Shown: piece after piece, positions 33,012 through 41,138 of the stretch | Layout: every line of letters begins with the position of its first letter | Position numbering within the stretch: position 1 is the stretch's first letter | Assembly (NCBI GenBank): GCA_002360535.1 | Contig: DEQR01000055.1 | Coordinates: 1-64,000 of the forward strand | Source of the DNA: Thiobacillus sp. UBA3361 | GTDB lineage: Bacteria > Pseudomonadota > Gammaproteobacteria > Burkholderiales > Thiobacillaceae | Reading direction: 5' to 3' | DNA length: 64,000 nt | Made by a program: the position numbers and the translations under genes | The notes under the pieces: generated by a model | Told to the model about the DNA's origin: nothing | The model's database searches: none | What the model saw: the letters and a program-made list of their open reading frames with translations, nothing else

Positions 33012-35399
33012 ATGTCCAGTCTCGCCCCGACCCACGCTTTGCCCGCCCTGCTGTCCGCCCTGACCCTGGCCCTGTTCCAAGCCGGCTTCATCTCCGCAAA
33101 CGCCGCCGAGGGGGCTTACTATGACCCCAGCAACCCCGCCAGCAGCAGCGGACGCACGTCGGGATACGAGCTGACCAACACCATCGGCTGCCCGGGCAAG
33201 GGCATCCTGGACGCCGGCTGCCAGCAGCCCAAGCCGGTCCAACCGGTCAAGAAGGCCGAACCCAAGCCGCTGCCTCCCGTGGTCGAATCGAAGCCCGCCC
33301 CCAAGCCGGCCCCCGCACCCGTGGCCGCGCCGGTGGTGAAGTCTGGGCCGATCAGTATGGATACCGGCGCCCGCCTGGCCACCGGCCCCATCATGTCCGA
33401 GCAGACCGTGACCGCCCTGGTCAAGGACAAGGACGGCAACCCGGTGCCCGACGCCCGGGTGGAATGGACCCTGGCCAACGCCCCCGGCATGGTGGGTGAC
33501 ATCCTGCGCGCCAGCGACGACGCCAAGCGCGCCTCCAGCGACTTCGCCATCACCGAGACCAACAGCAGGGGCGAGGCCAGCCTGACCCTCACCTCCCCGG
33601 TGGAAGGCATCACCCACATCCTGGCCTACACCCCCGACATCAAGGACGCGGCGGCCAGCAAGTCCCATGTCATCCGCCAGTGGGTAGACGCCGCCTGGCT
33701 GTTCCCGCCGGAAGAGGTCACAGCCAAGGTGGGCACCGCCCAAACCCTGACCACCAAGGTGGTCCGGCAGAGCACCGGCGAGCCCTTGGCCGGCTACGAG
33801 GTGAACTGGGAGATCGTGGAAGGTCCCAATGCCTATTTCGCCAACAGCCGCCTGCCCACCGCCACCACCCTGACCGATGCCAACGGCGTGGCCAGCGTGC
33901 AACTCATGCAGACCGAACCCCGCGGCGGCAGCAACACGGTGGAAGTGGATGTAGGACGCGCCGGCGACGCCGCCACCACCTGCTGCCCCCTGCCCACCGG
34001 CACCTTCGCCGAGGGCAAGACCCGCGCCAACTGGCTGGCCCCCGAACTGGCCCTGAAAAAGTCCTGCCCTGCCAGCGTCTATACGGGGGAAGCCGGCAAG
34101 TTCGACGTGACTGTCAGCAACCCCGGCAAGGTGGGGGCCGACAGTGTGTTGGCCAAGGTCATCATCCCCGAGGGCATGAAGGTGGTTAACACCGGCGGTG
34201 GCCAGGTGATGGGCAATGTCATGGCTTGGTCTCTGGGGGGTCTGGAAGCCGGCGCCAGCAAGACGGTGAGCTACACCGCCCAGGCCGCGCGGGTGGGCAC
34301 CTACGGCTTCGGCTCCGCCGCCGCCAGCCAGGAAGGCCTGAGTGCCGACGGCAGCTGCAACGTCAACGTCATCGCCGCCGACCTGAACATCACCAAGACC
34401 TGCCCGGCCGAGGCCTTGGTGGGCGACAAGGTGGAATACACGGTCAACGTGACCAACAAGGGCAGCGGCGAAGCCACCAACGTGGTGGTCAAGGATGTGG
34501 TGCCCGGCGGCATGAAGCACGACTCCGGCCAGCCCACAGTGGAATGGAAGGTGGGCAACCTGGCCCCCGGCGCCTCGGCCAGCGAGAAGTTCACCTTCAC
34601 CGCCGAGCAGATGGGCAGCCAGATCAACACCGCCAAGGTCAGCGCCGACCGGGACCTGAGTGGCGCCGCCCAATGCCTGACCGAGGTCAAGAAGCCCGGC
34701 ATCGACGTGGAGAAGAGCGGTCCGGACAAGCGCTTCCTGGGCCGTCCCGCCACCTACGGCATCACCGCCGGCAACCCGGGCAACGCCGCCGCCTCCAATG
34801 TGGTGGTCACCGATGTGGTGCCCGTGGGCATGACCTTCAAGAGCGCCAGCGAGGGCGGCAGCTACGACGCCGCGACCCGCACGGTCACCTGGAAGCTGGG
34901 CAGCCTGGCAGCGGGTGCCACCGCCAAGATGGATGTCACCATGGTGGGCGACAACGCCGGCAAGCCCTGCAACGTGGCCACCATCACCGCCGACCGGGGC
35001 CTGACCGACTCGGCCCAGGCCTGTACCGAAGTGGCCGGCATCCCCGCCCTGCTGCTGGAAGTGGTGGACAGCCCCGATCCGGTGGAAGTGGGCACCAGCA
35101 CCACCTACACCATCCGGGTGACCAACCAGGGCACGGCCGATGCCACCAACGTGGTGATCCAGAGCATGCTGGCCGACGGCCAGGAACTCACCTCGGCCAC
35201 CGGCGCCACCGCGGCCACCGCCACCGGCAACCTGGTGCGCTACGCCCCCGTTGCCGTCCTGGCCCCCGGCCAGGTGGTCGAATACAAGGTGGATGTGAAG
35301 GCCGTCAAGGCCGCCGGCGACGTGCGCTTCCGCACCATGATGACCGCGGATCAGCTCACCGACGCCGTGCGCGAAGAGGAATCCACCCGCCTGTACTGA
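33012..35399 (+). CDS. Exported DUF11/Ig-like repeat surface protein
   Basis: A 795-residue protein with signal peptide (ending ISANAAEG), a Cys-containing segment, a Pro/Lys-rich spacer (~75-110), two Ig-like Big_1-type domains (~120-330; e.g. DKDGNPVPDARVEWTL), and about four DUF11 repeats (~345-795). Each repeat has the pattern GD-VEYTVNVTNKGSGEATNVVVKD-VP-GM. Such repeats build cell-surface stalks; in Gram-negatives they resemble chlamydial OmcB-type Cys-containing envelope proteins, and each repeat here carries conserved cysteines. No outer-membrane anchor or sorting signal is seen at the C-terminus. AGGAG precedes the ATG. It is monocistronic with a strong terminator. Confidence 0.8.
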   Translation: MSSLAPTHALPALLSALTLALFQAGFISANAAEGAYYDPSNPASSSGRTSGYELTNTIGCPGKGILDAGCQQPKPVQPVKKAEPKPLPPVVESKPAPKPAPAPVAAPVVKSGPISMDTGARLATGPIMSEQTVTALVKDKDGNPVPDARVEWTLANAPGMVGDILRASDDAKRASSDFAITETNSRGEASLTLTSPVEGITHILAYTPDIKDAAASKSHVIRQWVDAAWLFPPEEVTAKVGTAQTLTTKVVRQSTGEPLAGYEVNWEIVEGPNAYFANSRLPTATTLTDANGVASVQLMQTEPRGGSNTVEVDVGRAGDAATTCCPLPTGTFAEGKTRANWLAPELALKKSCPASVYTGEAGKFDVTVSNPGKVGADSVLAKVIIPEGMKVVNTGGGQVMGNVMAWSLGGLEAGASKTVSYTAQAARVGTYGFGSAAASQEGLSADGSCNVNVIAADLNITKTCPAEALVGDKVEYTVNVTNKGSGEATNVVVKDVVPGGMKHDSGQPTVEWKVGNLAPGASASEKFTFTAEQMGSQINTAKVSADRDLSGAAQCLTEVKKPGIDVEKSGPDKRFLGRPATYGITAGNPGNAAASNVVVTDVVPVGMTFKSASEGGSYDAATRTVTWKLGSLAAGATAKMDVTMVGDNAGKPCNVATITADRGLTDSAQACTEVAGIPALLLEVVDSPDPVEVGTSTTYTIRVTNQGTADATNVVIQSMLADGQELTSATGATAATATGNLVRYAPVAVLAPGQVVEYKVDVKAVKAAGDVRFRTMMTADQLTDAVREEESTRLY

Positions 35400-35420
35400 T
35401 CGGCCACCTCCCCGTGACTG

Positions 35421-35448
35421 AAAGAGGGCCGCAAGGCCCTCTTTTTTT
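35421..35448 (+). terminator. Intrinsic terminator of the DUF11 gene
   Basis: AAAGAGGGCC and GGCCCTCTTT form a 10-bp stem around a GCAA tetraloop, followed by a run of T to 35448. This is the clearest Rho-independent terminator in the window. Confidence 0.9.
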
Positions 35449-35481
35449 CCAAGGGGCCAACCCGCATATCCTGGGCCGGCC

Positions 35482-36183
35482 ATGCGACTTCCCCCCCTTC
35501 ATCCCGGCACGCTGATCCGCCGCTACCAGCGTTTCCTGGCCGACGCGCAGTTGGACGGCGGCGAGCGGGTCACGGCCCATTGTCCCAACACCGGTTCCAT
35601 GCTGGGCCTGAATGCGCCCGGCAGCCGGGTCTGGCTGTCGGCGGCGGATAAACCGGGAAGAAAGCTGGCCTGGACCTGGGAACTGGCGGAGGCCGGCCCG
35701 GGCGTGCCGGTGGGTGTGCATACCGGCCGTGCCAACGGCCTGGTGCGGGAGGCCCTGCTGGCCGGACTGCTGCCGGAGCTGTCCGGCTTCACGGCCATCC
35801 GAGCCGAGACCAGGACGGGCGCTCACAGTCGCATCGATCTGCAACTGGTCTATAACGACCGCATTGCCTGGGTGGAGGTCAAGAACGTCACGGCCGCGGT
35901 GCGCGGTGGTTCGGGCTACTTCCCGGACGCGGTGAGCACGCGGGCGGTCAGGCACCTGGATGAACTGTCGCAACGGGTGCGGGCGGGCGACCGGGCCGTC
36001 CTGGTGTTCTGCGTGCAGCGTCATGATGTCCGGCAAGTGCGGCCGGCGGATCACATCGACCCAGCCTTCGGCCATGCCCTGCGGCAGGCGGTGGGGCATG
36101 GTGTCGAACTCTATGCCTTGGGCGCCAGGGTCAGCCCCGAGCGCATCGAACTCGAACGGCGTCTGGCCATCGGTCTCGATTAG
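35482..36183 (+). CDS. sfsA: SfsA, sugar fermentation stimulation protein (DNA-binding)
   Basis: A 233-residue OB-fold plus nuclease-like protein. Visible family motifs: AHCPNTGSMLGL near residue 32-43 (its C-PNTGSM block), VHTGRANGLVREAL, RIDLQLVY-x-VEVKNVT (~115-135, resembling a PD-(D/E)xK core) and FPDAVSTRAVRHLDEL. SfsA affects maltose and sugar fermentation in E. coli and binds DNA; molecular role unresolved. It starts 34 bases after the terminator and shares direction with the following methyltransferase gene (11-base gap), which has GAGGAGGA as ribosome-binding site. Confidence 0.93.
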   Translation: MRLPPLHPGTLIRRYQRFLADAQLDGGERVTAHCPNTGSMLGLNAPGSRVWLSAADKPGRKLAWTWELAEAGPGVPVGVHTGRANGLVREALLAGLLPELSGFTAIRAETRTGAHSRIDLQLVYNDRIAWVEVKNVTAAVRGGSGYFPDAVSTRAVRHLDELSQRVRAGDRAVLVFCVQRHDVRQVRPADHIDPAFGHALRQAVGHGVELYALGARVSPERIELERRLAIGLD

Positions 36184-36194
36184 AGGAGGAGGAC

Positions 36195-37334
36195 ATGCGG
36201 GCCACGGCGGCGGAATCCGGCACCAACGTCATCGCCACCCTGGATTGGCAAAGCGGCACGGCACGCCACAGGGACAGCCTGTTTCTGCCCCGCTCCGCCC
36301 TTCAGGCGGATAGCCAACTGGCCGCTGCCGCCGGGCAATTGGACGCCGGCCCGATACACCTGGATGCCGGCCGCTGGCTGCAACCCCGGGGTGAACCGGT
36401 GACACGCCTACCCGCCGATGCCTTCCGTCTGAAACACTTCCCCCAGCCCGGCCGCTTTTTTCCCCGGCTGGCCTTCACCGGGCTGGCGTCGGGCCCGCGG
36501 GACTTCCGCCCCTGCCGAGTCCTGGGGGTGGGCGACGGGCAGCTGAAGGTGGACGTCAATCACCCCCTGGCCGTCTACGGGGCGGAGCTGACCCTGAGGG
36601 CCTCATCGGCGGACCCGGTGCCCGGCCGTTTCCGGCAACTTCTGGAAGGCACCGGCATGCAGGCCCCGCCGGCCGACGGCCAGGCCTGTTATTTGCCCGC
36701 CGGGGCCTGCGACCGCCTGGACGAATCCGGGGATGCCGGCTTCTACGCCCAGCCCCGGCTGGTGCACCATCTGGATGCCGTCTGCCGGGCGCATATCGAG
36801 ACCCTGCACGGCACCTTCCTGGCCCCGGGCATGGCGGTGCTGGACCTCATGTCCAGCTGGGTCAGCCACCTGCCCGCCGAAATCCCCGCCGGCCTGAGCC
36901 TGACCGGTCTGGGCATGAACCCCGAGGAACTGGAGGCCAATCCCCGGCTGGACCGCCGCGTCTGCCACGACCTCAACCGGCAGCCCTGGCTGCCCTTTCC
37001 CGACCGGGCCTTCGACCTGGTCCTATGCACCGCCTCGGTGGAGTACCTGGTCCATCCCCGGAGCGTGCTGGCGGACGTGGGGCGGGTGTTGCGTCCGGGC
37101 GGCCGATGCGTGATCACCTTCAGCGACCGCTGGTTCCTCCCCAAAGCCATCCGCGTCTGGGGCGAGCTGCATCCCTTCGAACGCCTCGGCCTGGTGCTGT
37201 GGCTGATGGAAGAAGCAGGATTCACCGACCTGCGCACCCGGAGCCTGCGCGGGCTGAAACGGCCGGCCGACGACAAGTACGCGGCGCAGCGGGAATACAG
37301 CGACCCCCTGTTCGCCGTTTGGGGCGGGGTCTGA
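36195..37334 (+). CDS. Class I SAM-dependent methyltransferase with SlyD-like N-terminal region
   Basis: A 379-residue protein. The N-terminal ~140 residues include DVNHPLAVYGAELTLR, close to the VDFNHPLAG closing motif of SlyD/FKBP-type prolyl isomerases, followed by a ~60-residue linker. The C-terminal part (from ~200) is a methyltransferase: the first glycine-rich strand is replaced by MAVLDLMSSWVSHLP, the acidic/Asn positions follow at LTGLGMNPEEL, and FDLVLCTASVEYLVHP with RVLRPGGRCVITFSDRW are clear class I motifs IV-VI. Its substrate is unknown. It sits 11 bases after sfsA and 76 bases before mltA. Whether the SlyD-like half is active or a remnant cannot be told. Confidence 0.75.
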   Translation: MRATAAESGTNVIATLDWQSGTARHRDSLFLPRSALQADSQLAAAAGQLDAGPIHLDAGRWLQPRGEPVTRLPADAFRLKHFPQPGRFFPRLAFTGLASGPRDFRPCRVLGVGDGQLKVDVNHPLAVYGAELTLRASSADPVPGRFRQLLEGTGMQAPPADGQACYLPAGACDRLDESGDAGFYAQPRLVHHLDAVCRAHIETLHGTFLAPGMAVLDLMSSWVSHLPAEIPAGLSLTGLGMNPEELEANPRLDRRVCHDLNRQPWLPFPDRAFDLVLCTASVEYLVHPRSVLADVGRVLRPGGRCVITFSDRWFLPKAIRVWGELHPFERLGLVLWLMEEAGFTDLRTRSLRGLKRPADDKYAAQREYSDPLFAVWGGV

Positions 37335-37410
37335 CCGGATCGCCCCTGTTGCGGGGTCCGCTGCCGGGCATTGTTATACTGCCGGCTGTCCGTCCTTACG
37401 CCTCTCGTCT

Positions 37411-38727
37411 GTGTTCCGCCCCCACATCCCGCAAAGTTTTTTTCGCCTGGCCCCGGTGCTGGCCCTGCCCCTCCTGCTCGGACTGAGCGCCTGCGCCGTC
37501 CTCCAGCCCGCTTCTCCCCCGTCGCCGCCACCAGCCTCGTCCCTGCCGCCGTCTCCGCCGCCGGTCACCTCCCCCGGCAGCACCGCGCCCGCCGTTTCAA
37601 CCCCTTCACCCGCCGCGACGACAACGGCGGAACCGGCCCAGCCCTTGCCCCTGACCTGGCTCACGCCCGTGCGCTACGGCGACCTGCCGGCCTGGCGCGA
37701 TGACGACCTGACCTTGGCCTGGCAGGCCTTCCAGCAATCCTGCCGCGGCCTGCGCGGCCAGGCTGCCTGGACGGCGGTCTGCCAGGCGGCGGAACAACTG
37801 GCCCTGCCCGACGCGGGCAACGCCCGCGCCTTCTTTGAACAGCATTTCACGCCTTACCAGGTGCGGCAGGCCGAAGGCGGCACCGAAGGGCTGGTCACCG
37901 GCTATTACGAGCCCCTGCTGCGGGGCAGCCGATACCCGACCCATAACTACCGTTACGCCCTATACGGCCAGCCGGACGACCTGCTGGTGGTGGACTTGGC
38001 CGGTCTCTACCCGGAGCTGAAGAATCTGCGCCTGCGCGGCCGCCTGCAGGGAAACCGGGTGGTGCCCTACTTCAGCCGCACCGAGATCGACAATGGCCAG
38101 GCCCCCCTGCGCGGCAAGGAACTGCTCTGGGTGGACGATCCTGTGGAACTGTTCTTCCTGCAGATACAGGGGTCCGGTCGGGTGCGCCTGGAAACCGGCG
38201 AGATGGTGCGCGTCGGCTACGCCGACCAGAACGGCCATCCCTACCGTTCCATCGGCAAGTGGCTGGTGGACCAGGGCGAGCTGACCCTGGACAAGGCCTC
38301 CATGCAGGGCATCAAGGACTGGGCGGTGCGCAACCCGGACAAGCTGGCGGATCTGCTGCGCACCAACCCCAGCTATGTCTTCTTCCGCGAGCTGCCCAAC
38401 GGCCTCGGCGGCCCCTTGGGTGCCCTGGGCGTGCCCCTGACGGCCGGACGCAGCATCGCTGTCGATCCGCGGGCGATACCCCTCGGCGCGCCGGTCTGGC
38501 TGGCCACCACCTGGCCCTATTCCAGCGAACCCCTCGTTCGGCTGGTCATGGCCCAGGACACGGGCGGAGCCATCCGCGGCAACGTGCGCGCCGATTTCTT
38601 CTGGGGGTTCGGCGACGAGGCCGGTGCCAAGGCCGGCGCCATGAAACAACGCGGACGCATGTGGGTGCTGCTGCCCAAGGACTATCCCGTCAACGGCAAC
38701 GCCGGCAACAAGCTAGGCCTCAAGTAA
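37411..38727 (+). CDS. mltA: Membrane-bound lytic murein transglycosylase A
   Basis: Cleaves peptidoglycan glycan strands at the outer membrane. The GTG start at 37411 gives a lipoprotein signal (LLLGLSAC-AVLQ, lipobox Cys near residue 28) and a long Pro/Ser-rich linker to ~75. The MltA domain begins around 85 (VTGYYEPLLRGS), includes VPYFSRTEIDNG and LFFLQIQGSGR, and the 3D domain ends with AQDTGGAIRG (D383) and RADFFWG (D395), carrying the conserved catalytic-region aspartates. Full length at 438 residues. A YjfB-like gene follows 26 bases later. Confidence 0.95.
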   Translation: MFRPHIPQSFFRLAPVLALPLLLGLSACAVLQPASPPSPPPASSLPPSPPPVTSPGSTAPAVSTPSPAATTTAEPAQPLPLTWLTPVRYGDLPAWRDDDLTLAWQAFQQSCRGLRGQAAWTAVCQAAEQLALPDAGNARAFFEQHFTPYQVRQAEGGTEGLVTGYYEPLLRGSRYPTHNYRYALYGQPDDLLVVDLAGLYPELKNLRLRGRLQGNRVVPYFSRTEIDNGQAPLRGKELLWVDDPVELFFLQIQGSGRVRLETGEMVRVGYADQNGHPYRSIGKWLVDQGELTLDKASMQGIKDWAVRNPDKLADLLRTNPSYVFFRELPNGLGGPLGALGVPLTAGRSIAVDPRAIPLGAPVWLATTWPYSSEPLVRLVMAQDTGGAIRGNVRADFFWGFGDEAGAKAGAMKQRGRMWVLLPKDYPVNGNAGNKLGLK

Positions 38728-38753
38728 TTCCCGGGCAGGCCGTTGATGCCCCC

Positions 38754-38936
38754 ATGGACATCTCCACCGCGCTCGGCCTGCAACTCCAGCAATCCCGGCT
38801 CGACTTGGGCATGGCCATGCTGCGTGTCCAGCACCAGACCGAGCAGACCTTGGTGAACGTCCTGGCGGAGCAGGTCCGGGCCGTGTCCGCCGCCAACCCG
38901 GAGCATCTCGGACAGCGGATCGATGCCCGAGCCTGA
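38754..38936 (+). CDS. YjfB-like putative motility protein (short ORF)
   Basis: A 60-residue protein beginning MDISTALGLQL, then a single amphipathic helix (SRLDLGMAMLRVQHQTEQTL) and a polar tail. The N-terminal MDIS plus M-L helix pattern matches the short YjfB putative-motility family, found near flagellar or pilus genes. It lies between mltA and the sigma-28-type promoter of the pilus operon. No strong ribosome-binding site is seen (GATGCCCCC). The element TCAAGTAA-N11-GCCGTTGA at 38720-38746 weakly resembles a sigma-28 promoter but is too close to the ATG for a normal leader. Confidence 0.6.
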   Translation: MDISTALGLQLQQSRLDLGMAMLRVQHQTEQTLVNVLAEQVRAVSAANPEHLGQRIDARA

Positions 38937-38987
38937 CCGGGCAGCAGTCCGACGCTGGTAATTTCGTACCAATTTTCCCTCTTCCCC

Positions 38988-39014
38988 TAAAGTTTCCACG
39001 GCGAACGCCGATAG
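38988..39014 (+). promoter_or_regulatory. Sigma-28 (FliA)-type promoter upstream of the minor pilin operon
   Basis: TAAAGTTT (38988-38995), 11 bases, then GCCGATAG (39007-39014). This matches the flagellar sigma-28 consensus TAAAGTTT-N11-GCCGATAA at 15 of 16 positions, with exact spacing. Transcription would start near 39022 and run straight into the c-di-GMP riboswitch. Confidence 0.8.
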
Positions 39015-39053
39015 CCGGAACGGAAAGCCCGGATATATGCGGGCCAGCCCGAG

Positions 39054-39165
39054 GTCGAGATTCAAGGGCAAATCCGTCGAAAGGCGGAGACGCAAAGCCA
39101 AGGACCTAAGGTCGGGACGGGACGAAAACGCTCTCCCGACTAAGGTAGCCGGGCTGCATCTCGAA
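39054..39165 (+). promoter_or_regulatory. Cyclic di-GMP class I riboswitch (GEMM-I)
   Basis: All GEMM-I parts are present. P1: TCGAGAT (39055-39061) with ATCTCGA (39158-39164). Core: AAGGGCAAATCC, then P2 with a GAAA tetraloop (TCCGTC/GGCGGA, near 39073-39088), the conserved GACGCAAAGCC (39090-39100), the CCTAAG receptor, P3 GTCGGGA/TCCCGAC (39111-39117/39134-39140), and GGTAGCCGGG (39144-39153). It binds c-di-GMP and is 90 bases upstream of pilV. By position it controls pilV-pilW-pilX-pilY1. Confidence 0.92.
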
Positions 39166-39210
39166 GCAGACAGGAAGGCGTACATCCCCCTGTTTGCAGC
39201 AGACCTTCGA
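39161..39210 (+). promoter_or_regulatory. Possible expression platform of the c-di-GMP riboswitch
   Basis: TCGAA (39161-39165) and GCAGACAGG (39166-39174) can pair with TTCGA (39206-39210) and CCTGTTTGC (39189-39197), allowing one G-U pair. This hairpin uses the 3' strand of riboswitch helix P1, so the two are mutually exclusive. No U-tract follows, so it may act on translation or processing. Folding not computed. Confidence 0.4.
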
Positions 39211-39255
39211 TCCGACCGGGCGCTCGGACAAGTTTCTGTTGCAAGGAGGCGTGCG

Positions 39256-39816
39256 ATGCCAACAACCGATTTCATCCGAATCAGCGGACCTCTGCCCCGA
39301 ATCCCCCGGCTCGCCGAGGGCCAGCGGGGGCAAACCCTCATCGAGGTATTGGTGACCGTCGTCGTCATGTCGCTCGGCATGCTGGGCATGGCCGGCCTGC
39401 AGGTGCAGGCCCTGCAGGGCAACCAGCAGGCGCATCTGGATACGGTGGCCGCCAACCAGGTTCAGGACATGGCCGCACGTATCCGCGCCAATCCCGCCGG
39501 CGTCACCACGAACAGCTACGATGCCCTGGGCGCCAGCATCCCTACCCCCGGCAAGAACTGCTACAGCCAATCCTGCACTCCCGGGGAACTGGCCGTTTTC
39601 GACCATGCCCAGTGGAATACCGCCAACACCAACCTGCTGCCCGGCGGCATGGGGAGGGTGACTGACGGGGGTGGCAACCGGTTCTGGATCGCCGTCACCT
39701 GGACGGACAAGTCCCTTGAAGGGGAAAACGGCTGGACCACCGGCACCGATGCCGCCACCGCCTGCGGCACCCCTGCCGCCAACACGCGATGCTATTTCGT
39801 ACAAGCACAAGCCTGA
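39256..39816 (+). CDS. pilV: Type IV pilus minor pilin PilV
   Basis: A 186-residue prepilin-like protein. The cleavage site is QRG|QTLIEVLV with Glu at +5, followed by a hydrophobic helix (LVTVVVMSLGMLGMAGLQVQAL). The type IV pilus modification domain and LQ-NQQAHLDTVAANQVQDMAARIRANP match PilV. Cysteines lie in the C-terminal third. AAGGAGG at 39243-39249 gives a strong ribosome-binding site. It is the first gene behind the riboswitch; its TGA overlaps the pilW ATG. In other bacteria PilV primes pilus assembly with PilW, PilX and PilY1. Confidence 0.92.
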   Translation: MPTTDFIRISGPLPRIPRLAEGQRGQTLIEVLVTVVVMSLGMLGMAGLQVQALQGNQQAHLDTVAANQVQDMAARIRANPAGVTTNSYDALGASIPTPGKNCYSQSCTPGELAVFDHAQWNTANTNLLPGGMGRVTDGGGNRFWIAVTWTDKSLEGENGWTTGTDAATACGTPAANTRCYFVQAQA

Positions 39817-40559
39817 TGCGCCAACCGCCACAACGCCAGGGCGGCCTGTCCCTGGTGGAGCTGATGGTCGCGATCACCCTGGGGCTCACCCTGATGGCCG
39901 CCCTGGGGTACATCTTCCTGGGCAGCCGCCAGAGCTTCGTGGGCAACGACGCCGGTGCCCGGATGCAGGAGAGCGGGCGCTTCGTCATGGACGTTCTGCA
40001 TCGGAACATCGCGGAGGCCGGCTATGTGGAGATCTCGGCCGTCTTCACCGAATCCAAGGTGGCCTTCAACGGCACCCCCATCAACGGCGAGGACGGCGTC
40101 ACCAGCATGAAGACCGGTGAGCGCCTGGCCGGAACGGATTATCTGGCCGTCAGCCTGGAAACCGATGCCGACTGCCTGGGCAACGCCATCGCCGCCGGCA
40201 CGGAAGCCAGCAACGAGCTCTACATCAGCGCCACCAACGAGCTGATGTGCGACGGCAGCGGCGACGCGGCTGGCGGACAAGTGGTGGCCGAAGGCGTGGA
40301 GGACCTGCAGCTGCGCTACGGCCTCGACGAGAACGGCGACGGCTCGGTGGACATCTACAAGAACCAGCCCGCCTCCGCCGCCGAATGGTCACGGGTACTG
40401 GTGGTGCAGGCCTGTGTGCTGGTGCGCTCCACCGACAACGGGGTGGTGGATACCGCCCAGACCTACCGGAACTGTGCCGGCAACGACGTCACCGCCAGCG
40501 ACCGGCGCCTGCGACGCGCCTTCACCGCCGCCTTCAGCCTGCGCAACCGGGGAACCTGA
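39816..40559 (+). CDS. pilW: Type IV pilus minor pilin PilW
   Basis: A 247-residue prepilin with RQGG|LSLVELMVA, Glu at +5, and a long hydrophobic helix (ITLGLTLMAALGYIFLGSRQSF). Downstream YIFLGSRQ and GRFVMDVLHRNIAEAGY are typical PilW segments, as is the C-terminal RAFTAAFSLRNR. The ATG shares its A with the pilV stop and the pilX ATG overlaps its own stop, so the four genes are translationally coupled. Two cysteine pairs (around 108-125 and 145-220) could stabilise the globular domain. Confidence 0.92.
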   Translation: MRQPPQRQGGLSLVELMVAITLGLTLMAALGYIFLGSRQSFVGNDAGARMQESGRFVMDVLHRNIAEAGYVEISAVFTESKVAFNGTPINGEDGVTSMKTGERLAGTDYLAVSLETDADCLGNAIAAGTEASNELYISATNELMCDGSGDAAGGQVVAEGVEDLQLRYGLDENGDGSVDIYKNQPASAAEWSRVLVVQACVLVRSTDNGVVDTAQTYRNCAGNDVTASDRRLRRAFTAAFSLRNRGT

Positions 40560-41116
40560 TGACACGACCCTCCGGCATGCCCAATTCCCAACACCGGCAA
40601 CACGGCGCCAGTCTTGTCGTGGCCTTGATCTTCCTGGCCGTGCTCACCCTGGTGGGCTATTCGGCCATGAATACCAGCATCCTGGAAGGCAGCATGGCCA
40701 GCCACCGGCAGGACCGCGAACGTGCCCTGCAGGCCGCCGAGATGGCCCTGCGCGATGCCCAGACCTATCTGATCAACAACATCAGCGGTCTGTCCGGCTT
40801 CAGCAAGACCTGTGTCAACGGGCTTTGCTACAACGGTCCCCTGGGCTACGGCACCAATCCTCCCAGCGGCATGACCAATCCGGTGTGGGCGTCCAGTGGT
40901 CTGATGGACGACAACGCCAAGACCATCACCTACGGGGAAATCACCGGCGCCACCGCCATCAGCGGCGTGGCTGCCCAACCACGCTACCTCATCGAGGGTT
41001 TCCTGAAGTGGCCGCCGGGAGAACCCGTACCCATCCCCTACTACCGCATCGTCGTGCGCGCCCAAGGCGCACGCACCAGCACCGTGGTGTGGCTGCAGGA
41101 AATCTTCCGCCTGTAA
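40559..41116 (+). CDS. pilX: Type IV pilus assembly protein PilX
   Basis: A 185-residue minor pilin. The N-terminal HG|ASLVVALIFLAVLTLVGYSAM is a prepilin-type helix without the +5 Glu, normal for PilX. An ALQAAEMALRDAQTYL helix follows (QAAE-AL-DA pattern), then a variable globular domain with one Cys pair and a C-terminal RIVVRAQG-TSTVVWLQEIF strand shared by the family. The A of its ATG is the last base of the pilW stop. It ends 22 bases before pilY1, which has its own CAGGAGG site. Confidence 0.9.
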   Translation: MTRPSGMPNSQHRQHGASLVVALIFLAVLTLVGYSAMNTSILEGSMASHRQDRERALQAAEMALRDAQTYLINNISGLSGFSKTCVNGLCYNGPLGYGTNPPSGMTNPVWASSGLMDDNAKTITYGEITGATAISGVAAQPRYLIEGFLKWPPGEPVPIPYYRIVVRAQGARTSTVVWLQEIFRL

Positions 41117-41138
41117 CCCCACCCTCAGGAGGCAAGCC

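Noticed and set aside
34000..35399. Repeated ~330-base units considered as a CRISPR or tandem DNA repeat
   Set aside because: They are diverged protein-coding DUF11 repeats with no short identical direct repeats or spacers.
32997..35483. 828-codon minus-strand frame opposite the DUF11 protein
   Set aside because: Repetitive Gly/His/Val-rich antisense of a repeat gene; no ribosome-binding site or domain.
38720..38746. Second sigma-28-like promoter (TCAAGTAA-N11-GCCGTTGA) before the YjfB-like gene
   Set aside because: Poor match and only 7 bases before the ATG, too close for a normal leader.
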